A stretch of DNA of 64,000 nucleotides from Rhynchopus sp. YZ270_cl-10 (Eukaryota; Euglenozoa; Diplonemea; Diplonemida; Diplonemidae). A program made the translations under genes and the position numbers. The stretch spans positions 1,426,001 through 1,490,000 of the forward strand of contig OZ037856.1 of the NCBI GenBank assembly GCA_964035575.1, written 5' to 3'. Of this stretch, positions 31,701 to 43,177 are shown piece after piece (position 1 is the stretch's first letter; each line of letters begins with the position of its first letter). The notes under the pieces are model-generated. The model was given only the letters and a program-made list of their open reading frames with translations, made no database searches and had not been told where the DNA came from.

Positions 31701-33979
31701 CGTCTCCCTTCGTCAGTGTCTTCATCCGACCACCCAGAGGGCCTTGGCTTCCGCTCCTCTACCGTTTGCTCCCACAGGGCGACATACTGGCCAGCCTTCC
31801 AAGCCTCCAAGTCCTTCCCCCAGGTGCTCGTCAAACGTCGCTCCTGGTCCTTGCCCCCTCGTTCTGTCCGTGTCCGGTGCAACACTGTGAAGAACAGTGC
31901 AAGGCGCTTCCAGGCCACCTCGTCCTGGTACTCCAGGATGTCCATGAGGACCCTCAGGAAGAGCTCGCTGTACAGCTGTAGGTGTTTGTCTGGGCACCCG
32001 CCCTTCAGCTGGATCCTGGTGGTCCCCATGACTTCAAAGGAGGGGAGGTCATCCTGATCTGTCAGCATTCCTCGACTGGAGGGAGACGGAGCGGTGAAGC
32101 CTTCTTCGCCAAAGTGCACCGTACAGGTGTTGCAGACCTCCTTGCTCTGCGGCAATAGCATGTCGCACTGATCGTTCGCACAGCGCGACATGCCCAAGTG
32201 GCCCAACAGCTCGTCGGGGATGTACGCCCCATCGGCCTGGTGGCGACGCATGTGCTGCAGCAAGCCCTTACGAGACAGGCCCCCGACCGCATCACTCGAA
32301 GACAAAATTCCCGCTCTGCATCCATCAAAGGGGCAGAACACCCGATCCGCATTGATGTGTCCCAGCTTGGTAGCCAGGGGGGCGGTGGTGGTGGTGTTGG
32401 TGGGGATGATGCCATCCAAATGCGCTGTGTCCAGCACTGCCTGCCGAGCCTCCTTCCTCATCTTCTCTGCCATCCCCTCCTTGGTCTTCCCCACCTCCGG
32501 GACAAGCTCCACTGCCTCAAAGTGAGAGTCACAGAGAGCGATGACGACCGTGGGAAGTTTCGCTTGGAAGCTCTCCGCGTACGACTTGGCGACTCTTTTG
32601 CTACCAGGGGTGATGCGCACGAGGGGGTTCTCTTCCGATGCCTGCACCACCACGATGTTGATGCGGGATGCTGTCGCGGTGAGCTGAAGCCCCAAGTGGT
32701 TGAGGTGGGCCTCGCCGGTCACACCATTGGCAAACTCCGTCATGGCCTCCTGCGACCCCAGCACCTGCACCAGGCGGTTCGACACCTCCACTGCTGTGTC
32801 ATACAGCTGCTTGCGCATTGCCCTCACGTCCGGCTGCGTGTCGTGGTCCCAGAGGTGTAGTGCCACATAACCACAATCATTAGTAGACACGTTGGGGATG
32901 CGTTTAGCTCCAAACTTCGCCAGAGTCGCGTCCACAGACACCGCCTGCTCTGTATACGCAGGAGCGTTCACGTTTGCGCACCCACCGGTCAACGCAAACG
33001 GGGACAAGCTTACCGGGTGCTCCGGATCAGCAGGGGCAGGGCGCAGGTCCCAGGGCGTCACCGCTCGCCACAACAACGACAGCAAGACCAGTAGGGACAC
33101 CGCCAGCATGCCAAATGCCATCCCGATCCTACGAGTCCACCTGCGTGCTGCCACACGGCGCACCTCCAAGAGAAGAACCCAGCCAAGTGGGCGCGCGACG
33201 CCGACCAGTGCCACAAAACCCGCCAAACAACCACCTGCGGACCATGCAACCCACACCCACTCGGCTGCACGCACCGACAACTGACCCACCCCCATCACAC
33301 TGGCTCTCACCAAGCTGGCAGCCACTCGGATCCCTCCGGTCCATCGGTGCACTCGCTCGCTCGCCCCTTCCAGCCACCGCCACCCCCTGCGTGCGCGGCA
33401 CAGTCCCCGCAGCAGACCCACCCCCAGCACCTCCGCGTCCCGAAACAGCGCACAACCCAAAGCATGTGGCGCTGACCTCCCAAGCTCAGACCCCACAAAA
33501 ACCAGAACCCAGATGGCCACACACTGCAAAGCACCTCTCAACGCATCGGCGACCCTGATCCTGCGGAAAACTGGGTGCGCTGCCGGGGAGGGCGGACGAT
33601 TGCAGGGCGCCTTGCGCCGACGGAGCCTGCCCGCCTGTGACTTGGTCCAGTTCAAGGACCGGTGTCCTCGTCGCGTCCTCCTGGTCCTCCTGCCCACCAG
33701 CCACAAAATGAGATGACTGAGGGTAGGGGCGCGTCTGTCCTTCCACAGATCCAGGACCGCGAACGACACAAACACTCCCCACTCAGGTGCCTCGGCTACC
33801 CAGCAGGGGTCAGGCTGACGCAAGGAGGTGAAGACCTCCCAGAGGTTGCACCACCAGTCGAACCAAAACTCTATCTGTACACACCCCTTTTGCCACACCC
33901 GCATCATCACACCGCCACTCTGTCCTTCTCGCCCCGCAAGGCTGACCCCGAACACCAGCATACCTCGCTCACCACCCCC

Positions 33980-35400
33980 TAGGTTGTTGTCGCTGATGTT
34001 GTTGCTGCGTCTGCTGTTGATGTTGGTGCTGCTGTTGGACCTGCTGTTGGAACTGCTGCTGCAGAAGTCTTTGGAACTGCAGTTGAAACTGCTGTTGTGC
34101 CTGCTGTTGGAACTGCTGCTGGAACTGCTTTTGGAGACGCTGTTGGAACCGCTGCTGCAGAAGTCTGTGGAACTGCTGTTGAAACTGCTGTTAAGCCTAC
34201 TGTTGGAACTGCTGTTGGACCTGCCGTTAGAGCTGCTGCCGCAGAAGTCCTTGCTGATGAAACTGCTGTTGTGCCTGCTGTTGTGCCTGTTGCTGGAACT
34301 GCTTTTGGAAACGCTGTTGGAACTGCTGCTGCAGAAGCCATTGGAACTGCTGTTGAAACTGCTGTTGTTGAGCCTGCTGTTGGAACTGCTGATGGACCTG
34401 CCGTTGGAGCTGCTGCTGCAGAAGTCTTTGGAACTACAGTTGAAACTGCTGTTGTGCCTGCTGTTGGAACTGCTGCTGGACCTGCTGTTGGACCTGCTGT
34501 TGGAACCGCTGCTGCAGAAGTCTGTGGAACTGCTGTTGAAACTGCTGTTAAGCCTACTGTTGGAACTGCTGTTGGACCTGCCGTTAGAGCTGCTGCCGCA
34601 GAAGTCTTTGGAACTACAGTTGAAACTGCTGTTGTGCCTGCTGTTGGAACTGCTGCTGGAACTGCTTTTGGAGACGCTGTTGGAACCGCTGCTGCAGAAG
34701 TCTGTGGAACTGCTGTTGAAACTGCTGTTAAGCCTACTGTTGGAACTGCTGTTGGACCTGCCGTTAGAGCTGCTGCCGCAGAAGTCCTTGCTGTTGAAAC
34801 TGCTGTTGTTGAGCCTGCTGTTGGAACTGCTGATGGACCTGCCGTTGGAGCTGCTGCTGCAGAAGTCTTTGGAACTACAGTTGAAACTGCTGTTGTGCCT
34901 GCTGTTGGAACTGCTGCTGGAACTGCTTTTGGAGACGCTGTTGGAACCGCTGCTGCAGAAGTCTGTGGAACTGCTGTTGAAACTGCTGTTAAGCCTACTG
35001 TTGGAACTGCTGTTGGACCTGCCGTTAGAGCTGCTGCCGCAGAAGTCCTTGCTGTTGAAACTGCTGTTGTTGAGCCTGCTGTTGGAACTGCTGATGGACC
35101 TGCCGTTGGAGCTGCTGCTGCAGAAGTCTTTGGAACTGCAGTTGAAACTGCTGTTGTGCCTGCTGTTGGAACTGCTGCTGGAACTGCTGCTGGAACTGCT
35201 TTTGGAAACGCTCGTGGAACTGCTGCTGCAGAAGCCGTTGGAACTGCTGTTTAAACTGCTGTTGTGCCTGCTGTTGGAACTGCTGTTGGACCTGCTGTTG
35301 GAACCGCTGCTGCAGAAGCCTTTGGAACTGCTGGTGAAAAAGCTGTAGAGCCTGCTGTTGGAACTGCTGCTGTAAAGGCCTTTGGAACTGCTGCTGCTGC
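33980..35400 (-). repeat. B1 N-terminal minisatellite (CAGTTCCAACAG-type)
   Basis: Tandem, degenerate repeats built from CAGTTCCAACAGCAG units, with higher-order units of roughly 200-230 bp that recur nearly unchanged (compare 34085-34250, 34620-34790, 34885-35050). They encode repeated NSSFNSSSKDFCSSSSN-type peptides. B3 has a different array (46170-47410), so this region evolves by expansion and contraction. Confidence 0.85.
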
Positions 35401-35729
35401 ACACCAGGGGTGATACTGGGACCCCACCCAGGACTCCGAAGATTTCGTTTTTGCTGCTATCACAGTTGCAGCCACTGATGTGGTTGGGCATACATTGCCT
35501 CTTTTTGGGGATATCATGGGGGGAAGGGGGGTGTGGGTTGTTATGACAACAGTTCTTTGCTTTGTTGCCTCCACACACGTTTTTGTTGCTGCTATCAAAG
35601 CTGCAGCTGCTTGGGTTGTTGGGCTCAAGAGGCCTCTTTTTGGGGTAAAAAAGGGGGGGAAGGGGGCTCCTGCCACTGATGAGGAAGCTGTTGTAGCTGC
35701 CGCTCCTGCTGTTGGTGCTCCTGCTACTG

Positions 35730-35760
35730 CTGTTGATGCAGCTTAAGTTGTTGCTCCTGT

Positions 35761-35801
<41 letters not shown>

Positions 35802-36263
35802 TTGTTGCTGCTGCTCTTGTTGCTGCTGTTGCTGCTGCTGCAGTTGCAGCTGGTGTAGCATATGTTGTTGCTGCTGTTGCTGCTGCTGCTGCTGTTGCTG
35901 CTTTTGTTGCTGCTGTTGCTGCTGCTGCAGTTGCAGCTGGTGTAGCATATGCTGCTGTTGCTGCTGTTGCTGCTGTTGCTGCTGTTGCTGCTGTTGCTGC
36001 TGTTGCTGCTGTTGCTGCTGTTGCTGCTGTTGCTGCTGTTGCTGCTGTTGCTGCTGTTGCTGCTGTTGCTGCCGTTGTTGCTGCTGCTGCAGTTGCAGCT
36101 GGTGTAGTATATGCTGCTGTTGCTGCTGTTGCTGCTGTTGCTGCTGTTGCTGCTGTTGCTGCTGTTGCTGCTGTTGCTGCTGTTGCTGCTGTTGCTGCTG
36201 TTGCTGCCGTTGTTGCTGCTGCTGCAGTTGCAGCTGGTGTAGTATATGCTGCTGTTGCTGCTG
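35730..36263 (-). repeat. B1 CAG/CAA tract
   Basis: Nearly pure CAGCAACAGCAG tract (CTG/TTG on plus), broken by three copies of a short island around ATATGCTACACCAGCTGCAA. In the coding frame it gives Ser/Asn with SIYYTSCNC islands. The left end adjoins the minisatellite and the right end adjoins insert G. Confidence 0.88.
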
Positions 36264-37700
36264 TTCACTTGTCCCCTTTGCCCTCCTCCCCTGAAGAAGA
36301 AGTGGGGAGGCGCAGGTCAGGCTGAGGACCTTTCCGCTGCTAGCCGTCCTACACCCTTTTTACACATACCTGGGGTGTTTCCGACCAGCAGCCCCTCGGT
36401 CTCCTGGTTGTGTCCTTTTCAGACACGCCCTTCCACCGAGAGCACAGCGCACTACCACCCGATGGCTTCTTCCGTATCACAGAAACTTCCGAAGTCCGCG
36501 GGGTGTGTAACTCACTGTGGCCCGACTGTACATTGAGCCCTCTGCTTGAGAGGACCGGCTGGTGACCCAGTCTGTAGCGATCCCATGCGTCCCAGTTTGT
36601 GGTTTCACGCACTGGTGGGACACAGCCAGCTCGCGCTGACCACTCCAGTCGCCCGGAGGTGGAACCGACGGTCTGAACCGCATGAATCTGCCGACCCAAT
36701 GCGATCTTTGACCGTTAGCCAGCCGATTACTCGACCTGACCTCTGCTCGGCAAGTTGGTCACGCCTGTCTGCAGGGGAGTGACTCCCCACAAGTATGCAT
36801 CCGACACAACTCCCTAACAGATTCACCAGCCTAGCCTGTTCACATCCCAACCGTCGCGGTTATGTCACCACTCACTAGTGTCGGAGTCTGTTACATGTGA
36901 GCCACAACATCGAACGAGTGCTGCTCACAAAGGCACCACCGCAGCAAATAGCGGTGCAGTTGCTTGCAGTCGTCGAGTGTGCTCACCATGTGGGTAGTCC
37001 CTGACTACACCGGCCTCTCTCTCCCTAGAGGCCGTTGCAACGGTCACCCAGACTCCAACGCGGACAGGAGTGGCTACAGAAGTCTTTGATGGGGGCTTTT
37101 ACATGGGAGGCACACCCTGACCTGGACGGACCAGTTCTGTGGCTGTGGATCACCCCTGTGGATTCAAACAGTGGACGCACCCGGTGCGTCACTGCAGACA
37201 CCCAGCCAAGGTCCAGGGAGGACGACATCTCCTGAGCGTACCGACAGCATCCGTGAAGTCCCGAAGGCCAACGCAGCCGCTGCAGACGTTCGGAAGAAGC
37301 GCCTCACCCATCGTAGATAGCCCTGACAGCAGCCACAAGCGTGCAGTAAGAACCACACAATGCAGATACAGCAGTCACCCAGTGAGATGGTCCAGGTCCC
37401 CGTCAGCAAGCCGCCATTGGCAACTACCAAACACCAACCTCTCAGCCACCCCTGTGTGTCCTTTGCTAGTGTGTGTTGACATACCTGGAATTCCGGATGC
37501 TAGGTGAGGACTGTCGTCCCCGTACCACGCACCACCCACTGTCTCCGTGGAGCAGCCCGGGTGATGCGCCGACTAGGAGGTTACACGCCAGACGTTGTCT
37601 CGTCTGCTGGTCAACGGGGCAACAAACCCACCAGGGTCCCCTCTCGGGAACGCACGCCTCCTGTTAGCAGCTACCCGTCGGGGGGCCTAATCCCCTGGGA
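36264..37700. mobile_element. G: unclassified 1.4-kb insert in the B1 CAG tract
   Basis: Non-repetitive sequence that interrupts the CAG tract of B1 and is absent from B3. It has no poly(A), no terminal inverted repeats that I can see and no long frame. A TSD cannot be judged in the repeat context. It contains closely spaced hairpins: GTAGTC/GACTAC (36994-37008), GGCCTCT/AGAGGCC (37012-37033) and the palindrome CCGTTGCAACGG (37032-37043), plus GGGGAGTGACTCCCC near 36774. It may be a non-autonomous DNA transposon, a structured-RNA-bearing element or captured host DNA. Edges are approximate. Confidence 0.6.
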
Positions 37701-37799
37701 GCTGCTCTTGTTGTTGCTGCTGGTGTAGCTCCTGCTGCTGCTGCTGATGCAGACATGCAGCACCACCCACAACGCCCCCAAAAGGGCCTTCCTCCTCAT
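37701..37799 (-). pseudogene. B1 ORF, N-terminal piece
   Basis: Start of the B1 protein: MRRKALLGALWVVLHVCI followed by Ser-rich codons, cut after about 33 codons by insert G. The ATG at 37799 corresponds to 45186 in B3 and 3060 in A1. Two Arg plus Lys followed by a hydrophobic run resemble a signal peptide or membrane anchor. Confidence 0.85.
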
Positions 37800-37989
37800 T
37801 TTTAAAAAAGCAAAAACCAAAAAACGAAAACAAAGAAGGACAAGACACACTACGCCTTGCGCTTCGCCGGCCTGCACTCCTCTACCGTTGCCCAGGGACC
37901 GCCCCGTGGAGGCGTACAAGGCTCACAATAAAACAAAGGAAAGGGGGAGGGAGGGAGGGTAAAAAGAAAGGACAAGTGTGTTGTAATGT

Positions 37990-38147
37990 GTAAAAAATGG
38001 TCCCCTGTAAAAAATGGTCCCCTGTAAAAAATGGTCCCCTGTAAAAAATGGTCCCCTGTAAAAAATGGTCCCCTGTAAAAAATGGTCCCCTGTAAAAAAT
38101 GGTCCCCTGTAAAAAATGGTCCCCTGTAAAAAATGGTCCCCTGTAAA
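37990..38147 (-). repeat. B1 5' tandem monomers (9 copies, 17 bp)
   Basis: Nine units of CTGTAAAAAATGGTCCC on plus (GGGACCATTTTTTACAG in element sense) at the extreme 5' end of B1. B3 has two. The unit differs from the A monomer but has the same layout: GGGAC, a short spacer, then six T and TA. Confidence 0.92.
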
Positions 38148-39323
38148 GGGCTGGGTATCCGTCGCACAGTGGACCATCGGACGGCTGCGTCCCTCGCCTC
38201 TCAGTCAGGGAACCTGCAACTGTCGCAGGCCTTGGACCCTGCGTTCACCTGGGATGAGGAGAGATGGAACAGCGCGGCTGAGGAGTACAACTCCAGGGTA
38301 CCGGTGGCGTTTCACGTGGACAGGGCTCAGCCGAAGAAGATCCTGGAGCAGCAGAGTCTGTCGTCTGCGGTGATTGACGCCCAGGCAGACAAGTTGATGC
38401 AACAGCTCTGCATGCGAGACCGAGCACGGATGAAGTCCCTTCTCCTGCCGCTTTCTGGGACGTACCTCACGGCGACACCCTCAGCAAGGAACCAGATGTC
38501 TTCAGCGGACTTTGCGGTTGTGACCCGTTTCCGACTAGGGGTGGCCATCCATGCGGAGGGAACGACTTGCTCGGCATGTCAGGGGGGGCAGAAAAGGGTT
38601 GTCATGGACTCCTTTGGCGACCACACCTTTGGCTGCCCCTACGCCAAACACCGCGTCGCCCGCCACAACGCCTTGCGGGATTCGGTGTACAGAGCGGCTC
38701 AAGGGGCGGGCTTGGACCCTGCTTTGGAGGAGACCGTGAGAGTGGATTTGGAGTCGAAGAAGCGGCCAGGCGACGTCTACCTCCCAGTAGGAGTGGCGGA
38801 AAATGGACCTCGTTGTTTGGACATCACCCACGTGTGCCCCACCTTGCCTTCCTACAGAACAGGGGCCTCGAAGTTTGTGGGCTGGTCGGCGAAGAACCAG
38901 GGCCAGGTCAAACGGGAGAAGCACGAGCGGGATTTGAACAAGATCAACACCAAGTTCTCCCCTATTGTGTTTGAAGCCTTCGGGGGTGCAGGCGACGAGG
39001 CGAACCTCTTGATTGCGCAGCTTGGAGGCCTGACGACGGGACAGACGTCGCACCTGACAGGGTCGGCAGAGTTGCGCATCCGGGAGAGCATTGCGGTGGC
39101 GTACCAGAAAAAGGTCGCATCTTCCTTTCTGGAGCGGGGTGCTATGTGTGTAGGGATTGCCACCCTGAAGCGGGAGCCGTGTGTGGAGGTAGATGTGGCA
39201 CCGTCTGCAGAGGACATGGACCGGTTTGGACGCCGCAGTGCAGGGGCCGTGGAACCTCTCTGTGATGATGCGAACCCTGACGACGATATGAGTCGTCCTG
39301 CTCCAGACCGGTCGGAGGAGCAG

Positions 39324-39325
<2 letters not shown>
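38148..39325 (+). pseudogene. B0 coding fragment: RT end, RLE and linker
   Basis: Resumes the B0 frame at GLGIRRTVDHRTAASLASQSG. It includes the RLE zinc motif (CSACQGG ... GDHTFGC), the catalytic RPGDV and LDITHV boxes and FSPIVFEAFGGAGDE, and ends at PAPDRSEEQ, where A3 inserted. It is identical or nearly so to B3 51140-52315. No internal damage is seen. Confidence 0.92.
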
Positions 39326-39371
<46 letters not shown>

Positions 39372-40350
39372 CCGGTGGTCCGGGTTTTGAGTGTTTTTAG
39401 TGTTTTCTTTTTCCCGGAGAGGGTTGGGGGGAGGTGATCAGGGGTCTCAGGGACCTCGAATCAAAACAGAGGTGTCTTGACAAAAAAGGCTCAAAGGTGC
39501 AGAGGTCTGTTTAGCCTTACAGCAAATCCTTTAAAAAGGAAAGGCCTTGAGACATAACATAAGAGGGTTTTGAGACAGACAGAGGGGCTCAACAAATAAG
39601 ACCTTCCAGGACCCAAGTTTTTTCTAGCCCACAGCAACATAGGTAGAAAGAACATGAGAGGAAGAAGGGACTTACCTGCATGTGAGATGAAGAGGGAAAT
39701 AGGCAGAGGAGAAGGAGGGGCTTTTGCACTTCAGGGGTTCTTGATGGTCAGGGCTGGGTTTCTTCTAGGTGGAGATTCCCATGGGTAGACCGAAAAGAGA
39801 GAGAGTAGGTTGAAGTGGAAAAGTTTGGGAGGACAATAAAGACAATAAAGACAATAAAGACAATGTAAAACAGTTGAAAAACAATGACAATAACATACAG
39901 ACAGACCAAGTGATGACCTCCCATGCCTCAGGGGCAAGGATGTTCAGCTGGTTCTGGATTAGTTTCCTGAATCTGGAGGGGGGGTGAGCGAATCATACAA
40001 CCCTTCAGTATGGAAACGGAGTCTTGGGCAGGCCTGTGAAAAAGAGGAATAATGGAACAAAAGGACAAAGGTAGACAATATTAACAAGGGGGTGAATAAA
40101 ATAAAATATAGAAAATATTAACAAACTAGACAAGGGGGTGAGGGGTGTGGATTAAAAATGGGGGTTGTGTTTTTGAATTTTCTGTACAAAATTGGATCTG
40201 TGCACAGGGGGCATTACCCCTCTAACAGCAAGGGTAAAGTTGAAAATAAAGGAAAGGAAAGTGCTTCTTTGAGGCACTATGACACTTTGACAATCTATTT
40301 TTTGAAAGTAAAGTAAAAAGAAGTGCATCCTGGTGGCACTAGGAGCAGCA
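39316..40350. repeat. TSD pair flanking A3 (AGGAGCAGCA)
   Basis: AGGAGCAGCA at 39316-39325 and at 40341-40350. Intact B has it once (about 52309). Confidence 0.9.
39326..40340 (-). mobile_element. LINE A3, 5'-truncated 3'-UTR copy
   Basis: About 970 bp of A 3' UTR plus a T tract (39326-39371), minus strand. Relative to A1/A2 it has scattered substitutions and small indels (extra GACAATAAA units, GGTAGACAATATTAAC, an inserted GTGGAT), so it is older or from another subfamily. Its 5' end falls inside the first hairpin of the 3' UTR (equivalent to about 13332 in A1). It contains no coding sequence. Confidence 0.9.
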
Positions 40351-43177
40351 GGGGAAGCGCAAGAGGGACGTGAAGCCGGACCACGTGGAGCCACCGAGGA
40401 AGCGGACCGGGAGGTTCGATTCGGCTACCGTGATTCCGGAAGGGCCGGGTCTCGATGTGGTGCGTGAGTGGGAGTTTTTGCGTGAGTGCCCGGCAGCGCA
40501 GAGGCCTCGGGCGACGGAACAGGCGGCCAAGCTGGGAGCCTCGAAGGTGACTTGGTCGTTTGTGGCGGGGGACTGTGCTTTTGAGGCTTTGCTCTTCGCC
40601 ACTGGGCGCACGGATTTGTCGGTGGAGGGTCTGCGCCAGGCGGCAGTGAAGAAGGTCCAGGGCCGCGCTGATCTGTCGAGTGCGGCTGTCCCTAATTTTG
40701 GGGTCTGGCAGCGGCTGATGACGAGTGGGGACAGAGGAGACGAGCGTACGTGGGCGGATGCCATTGCAGTGGCGGGGGCAGGGGAGGCTCTTGAGGTATC
40801 TGTGGTCATCCTCAACGAGTTCGCCCGCCCTTCTCTGATGGTGCCAAGAAAACGGCCTAAGGCAGTGGTCCTTCTCCTCCACTCGGGTGATCAGGATGCG
40901 GCAGATGGATCCGGCAGTATCCCGGGACACTACGAGCCCCTCACCATGGACCCGGCTCTGCAGCAGCACATCCTGTCTTTTGAGGCCACAGGTGGTAAGG
41001 GGGAGTGCCAGTCAGAGCGCCCCATGGCTTTTGTGGGAGCGAGGGAGGCGGAGGCGTCGAACACTTTCCTGCAGTGCGAACAATGCAGCAAGCTCTTCGA
41101 TGCGTCGGACGCACACTTCTGCTGTCACACGTGTGGTGGCTTGGCATGTCTGCACTGCGCTCAGGGGTCCAAGCACTGCCCTCTGTCGCAAATTGGCAGG
41201 GCGGAATACTTCAGTGCCCTGTCTTTTTTGCACTCGAATGTTCCGGCTCAGGCTGCCTCTGCGGAGGGGAGCGGAGACCCACCACCTAAACGGGCTCCTT
41301 CTCCAGCAGTGCCAGCTCCCGAGGGCGAGGACGTCGAGGAGGTAGACACGCCAATGGCGGGCGAAGAGGGGCAGCAGGCAGAACAGAAGCAGCAGAAGCA
41401 CGAGAAGCAACGGAAACAGCAGAAGCAGCAACAACAAAAGGCGGACCAGGAGAAGAAGGAAGCGTTGCAGCGTGCGTCGGACGCGTGGCAGCAAGCCCTG
41501 GAGGTACGGCGGGAGCATCGTCGGTCGTGGGGACCGGATTTGGCCGCGCTTCGGGGCACTTTTGGCGACCGCCAGCAGGAGTTGAGTCGTTTCCTGGAGG
41601 AACAGAATGTGCGTCTGGACCAGGCGAAGGCGGCGGACAGGCATCGTGTGGAGGAGCTGACCGCCAGGCACAAGCGGGAACTCGCAGAGGACGCGAAGAG
41701 GATGCATGCGCAGTACTTGGAAGACTGCGATCGGCACCCCGAAGCAGGAGAGTCGCTCCGGGCGGAGTATGACAGGCAACGCTGCGAGAGGCATTACGCC
41801 ATCGCAGCTAAGCATGAGTCGGAGCAGAAGGCGACCACTCTGGTGTTGACGGCGGTGAACCTCTCCCGACAGCTGGAGGCAGAACGCATGGTGGCATACG
41901 GGCGGTGCTTTGGGGTGGTGTGCGAAGGGCGGCTATTCCTCCCCTGCCATGCGGTGCGGAGAGCGGTGGGCGACGACCCTGAAGGACTCGAACCTGACTG
42001 TGTCGGCGACTGGATGGCTCTCTTTGGTCCTCAAGGTGCTTCTCCGTGCCCGGGCGAGTTCCTGTACTGCTGGGCGACACAGCAGCCGTGGAGTGGGAAC
42101 GGGGAGGGGGACGGTGATTGCCCGGAGTCGGTGGTCGCCCGTCAGGCGGTTAGGAAGATAGCAGGGGAGGCCGGATACTGCGACACCTGGGGCAAGACCA
42201 GCGCGGTCATCGTCGTTCGGGAAGGCAGGGTCAGCTGGGGAACCCCTTCTCGGGATCAGCTGGAGGAGGAGGTGGGGCGACAGGCCGAGGCGGCAGACAC
42301 CGAGGTGCGTGTGAAGGTGGAGGAGATGGATGATGATGAGCAGGAGCAGGAGGAGGACCTCGACACCGCGATGGAGGGGGCGGATCGCTCGCATTCTCTG
42401 TCAGTGGAAGGCATCCCTGACCAGAAGAAGCAAGCGAGGGTGAGGGAATTGCTGAGGGCGCAGAGCGAGGCTTGGATGTGGACGGAGGAGGAGCGGACGG
42501 AGAGGGGGGGTCTTTTCCCGTGCCTCACCATGGGGTCGCCGGTGCCTTCTTCTGTGACGAAGTGGATCTCCCTGTTCCACTACCGTCAGGGAGAGAAACA
42601 GGATGGCAGACCCTTGTTGTCACTCCCCCTCTCTACCGCTACTTTCACTCAGTGGTATGAGGTGATGAAGGTGGTGGGTTTGCATGAGTGGTCGGTTAAG
42701 GAAAAGTGCAAGGCAAAGTCGACGTTGCATGCCCTGACGGACAACCGGAGCAGTAGGGGGCAGGCCTTTGCAGCGGAGAGTACAAGGAGGGAGAATGAGG
42801 CACGAGCGGCTCGAGAGGGAATAGGCCGACAACCTCAAGCCTCCTCTTCTTCTTCTTCTTCCTCCACCTCTGCAGGCCGTGGCACTACAACCTCCATCGC
42901 CCAACCTGCAGTCTCCACTTCTTCCTCCTCCTCATCGGCAGGCCGTGGCAATGCAACCTCCTCCGCCCAACCTGCTCCTTCCCCAGCTCCCAAAGGACCC
43001 CAGCGCCATGCAGCTCAGGGTAGGTCCAACACGTCGAACGTGTTCACCGACTCAGTGGCACAAGCGACGCAGCATGTGCTCTCGCCCCAGGAGGTGCAGA
43101 GAGGGCGCAATGGTCGCGGTGGTGGACAGAAGGGGAGACAGAGCGGAGGAAGGAAGGGGAACAAGGGGAAGAATTAG
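40351..43177 (+). pseudogene. B0 ORF, C-terminal piece
   Basis: Codes from KRKRDVKPDHVEPPRKRTGR (a basic, NLS-like linker) through OTU-like domain 2 (GDCAFEALLFATG ... GHYEPL), the RING-like Cys cluster, coiled coil, the CFGVVCEGRLFLPCHAV region, the GGLFPCLTMGSPV module, Ser-rich repeats and the basic tail. The end differs slightly from B3 (GRKGNKGKN). The frame is open, with an in-frame stop at 43175-43177. Confidence 0.92.

Larger units (their letters stand above)
28731..36263 (-). pseudogene. B1 ORF, main piece (Ser/Asn tract to OTU-2)
   Basis: About 2,500 codons of the B1 polyprotein with an open frame: CAG-type tract, PKKR-containing islands, basic block (TRRTRRGHRSLNW), hydrophobic segments (AIWVLVFVG; SLLVLLSLLW), OTU-like domain 1 (NDCGYVALHL; DSHFEAVEL), C2H2 finger (CPFDGC ... 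HMRRH), RT (LKIDYRNAFN; QQGDPLGP; WYLDDG), RLE (CSAC ... GDHTFGC; RPGDV; LDITH) and the first part of OTU-like domain 2 (GDCAFEALL). A2 interrupts it after AAVPN, and the ORF resumes at 16854. On the N-terminal side it is cut by insert G. Without the insertions it looks functional. Confidence 0.92.
1936..38147 (-). mobile_element. LINE B1, full-length, minus strand, hosting A1, A2 and G
   Basis: Complete B copy read on the minus strand from 38147 (5' monomers) to the poly(A) at 1936-1959 (T tract on plus). Its pieces are 38147-37701, 36263-28731, 16854-14346 and 2666-1936. The interruptions are G (no clear TSD), A2 (TSD AAATTAGGGA at 16845-16854 and 28731-28740) and A1 (TSD AACTCTCTAG at 2657-2666 and 14346-14355). 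It sits in B0 with a short TSD (GGGCT). Without the inserts it is about 11 kb. Confidence 0.92.

Noticed and set aside
33828-35348. Long plus-strand Leu-rich and Ala/Val-rich frames
   Set aside because: They are antisense readings of the CAG-type repeat in the B1 gene. Repeats without stop triplets open several frames on both strands.
36349-37507. Several 60-120-codon frames in insert G
   Set aside because: Short, on both strands, overlapping and without recognisable motifs.
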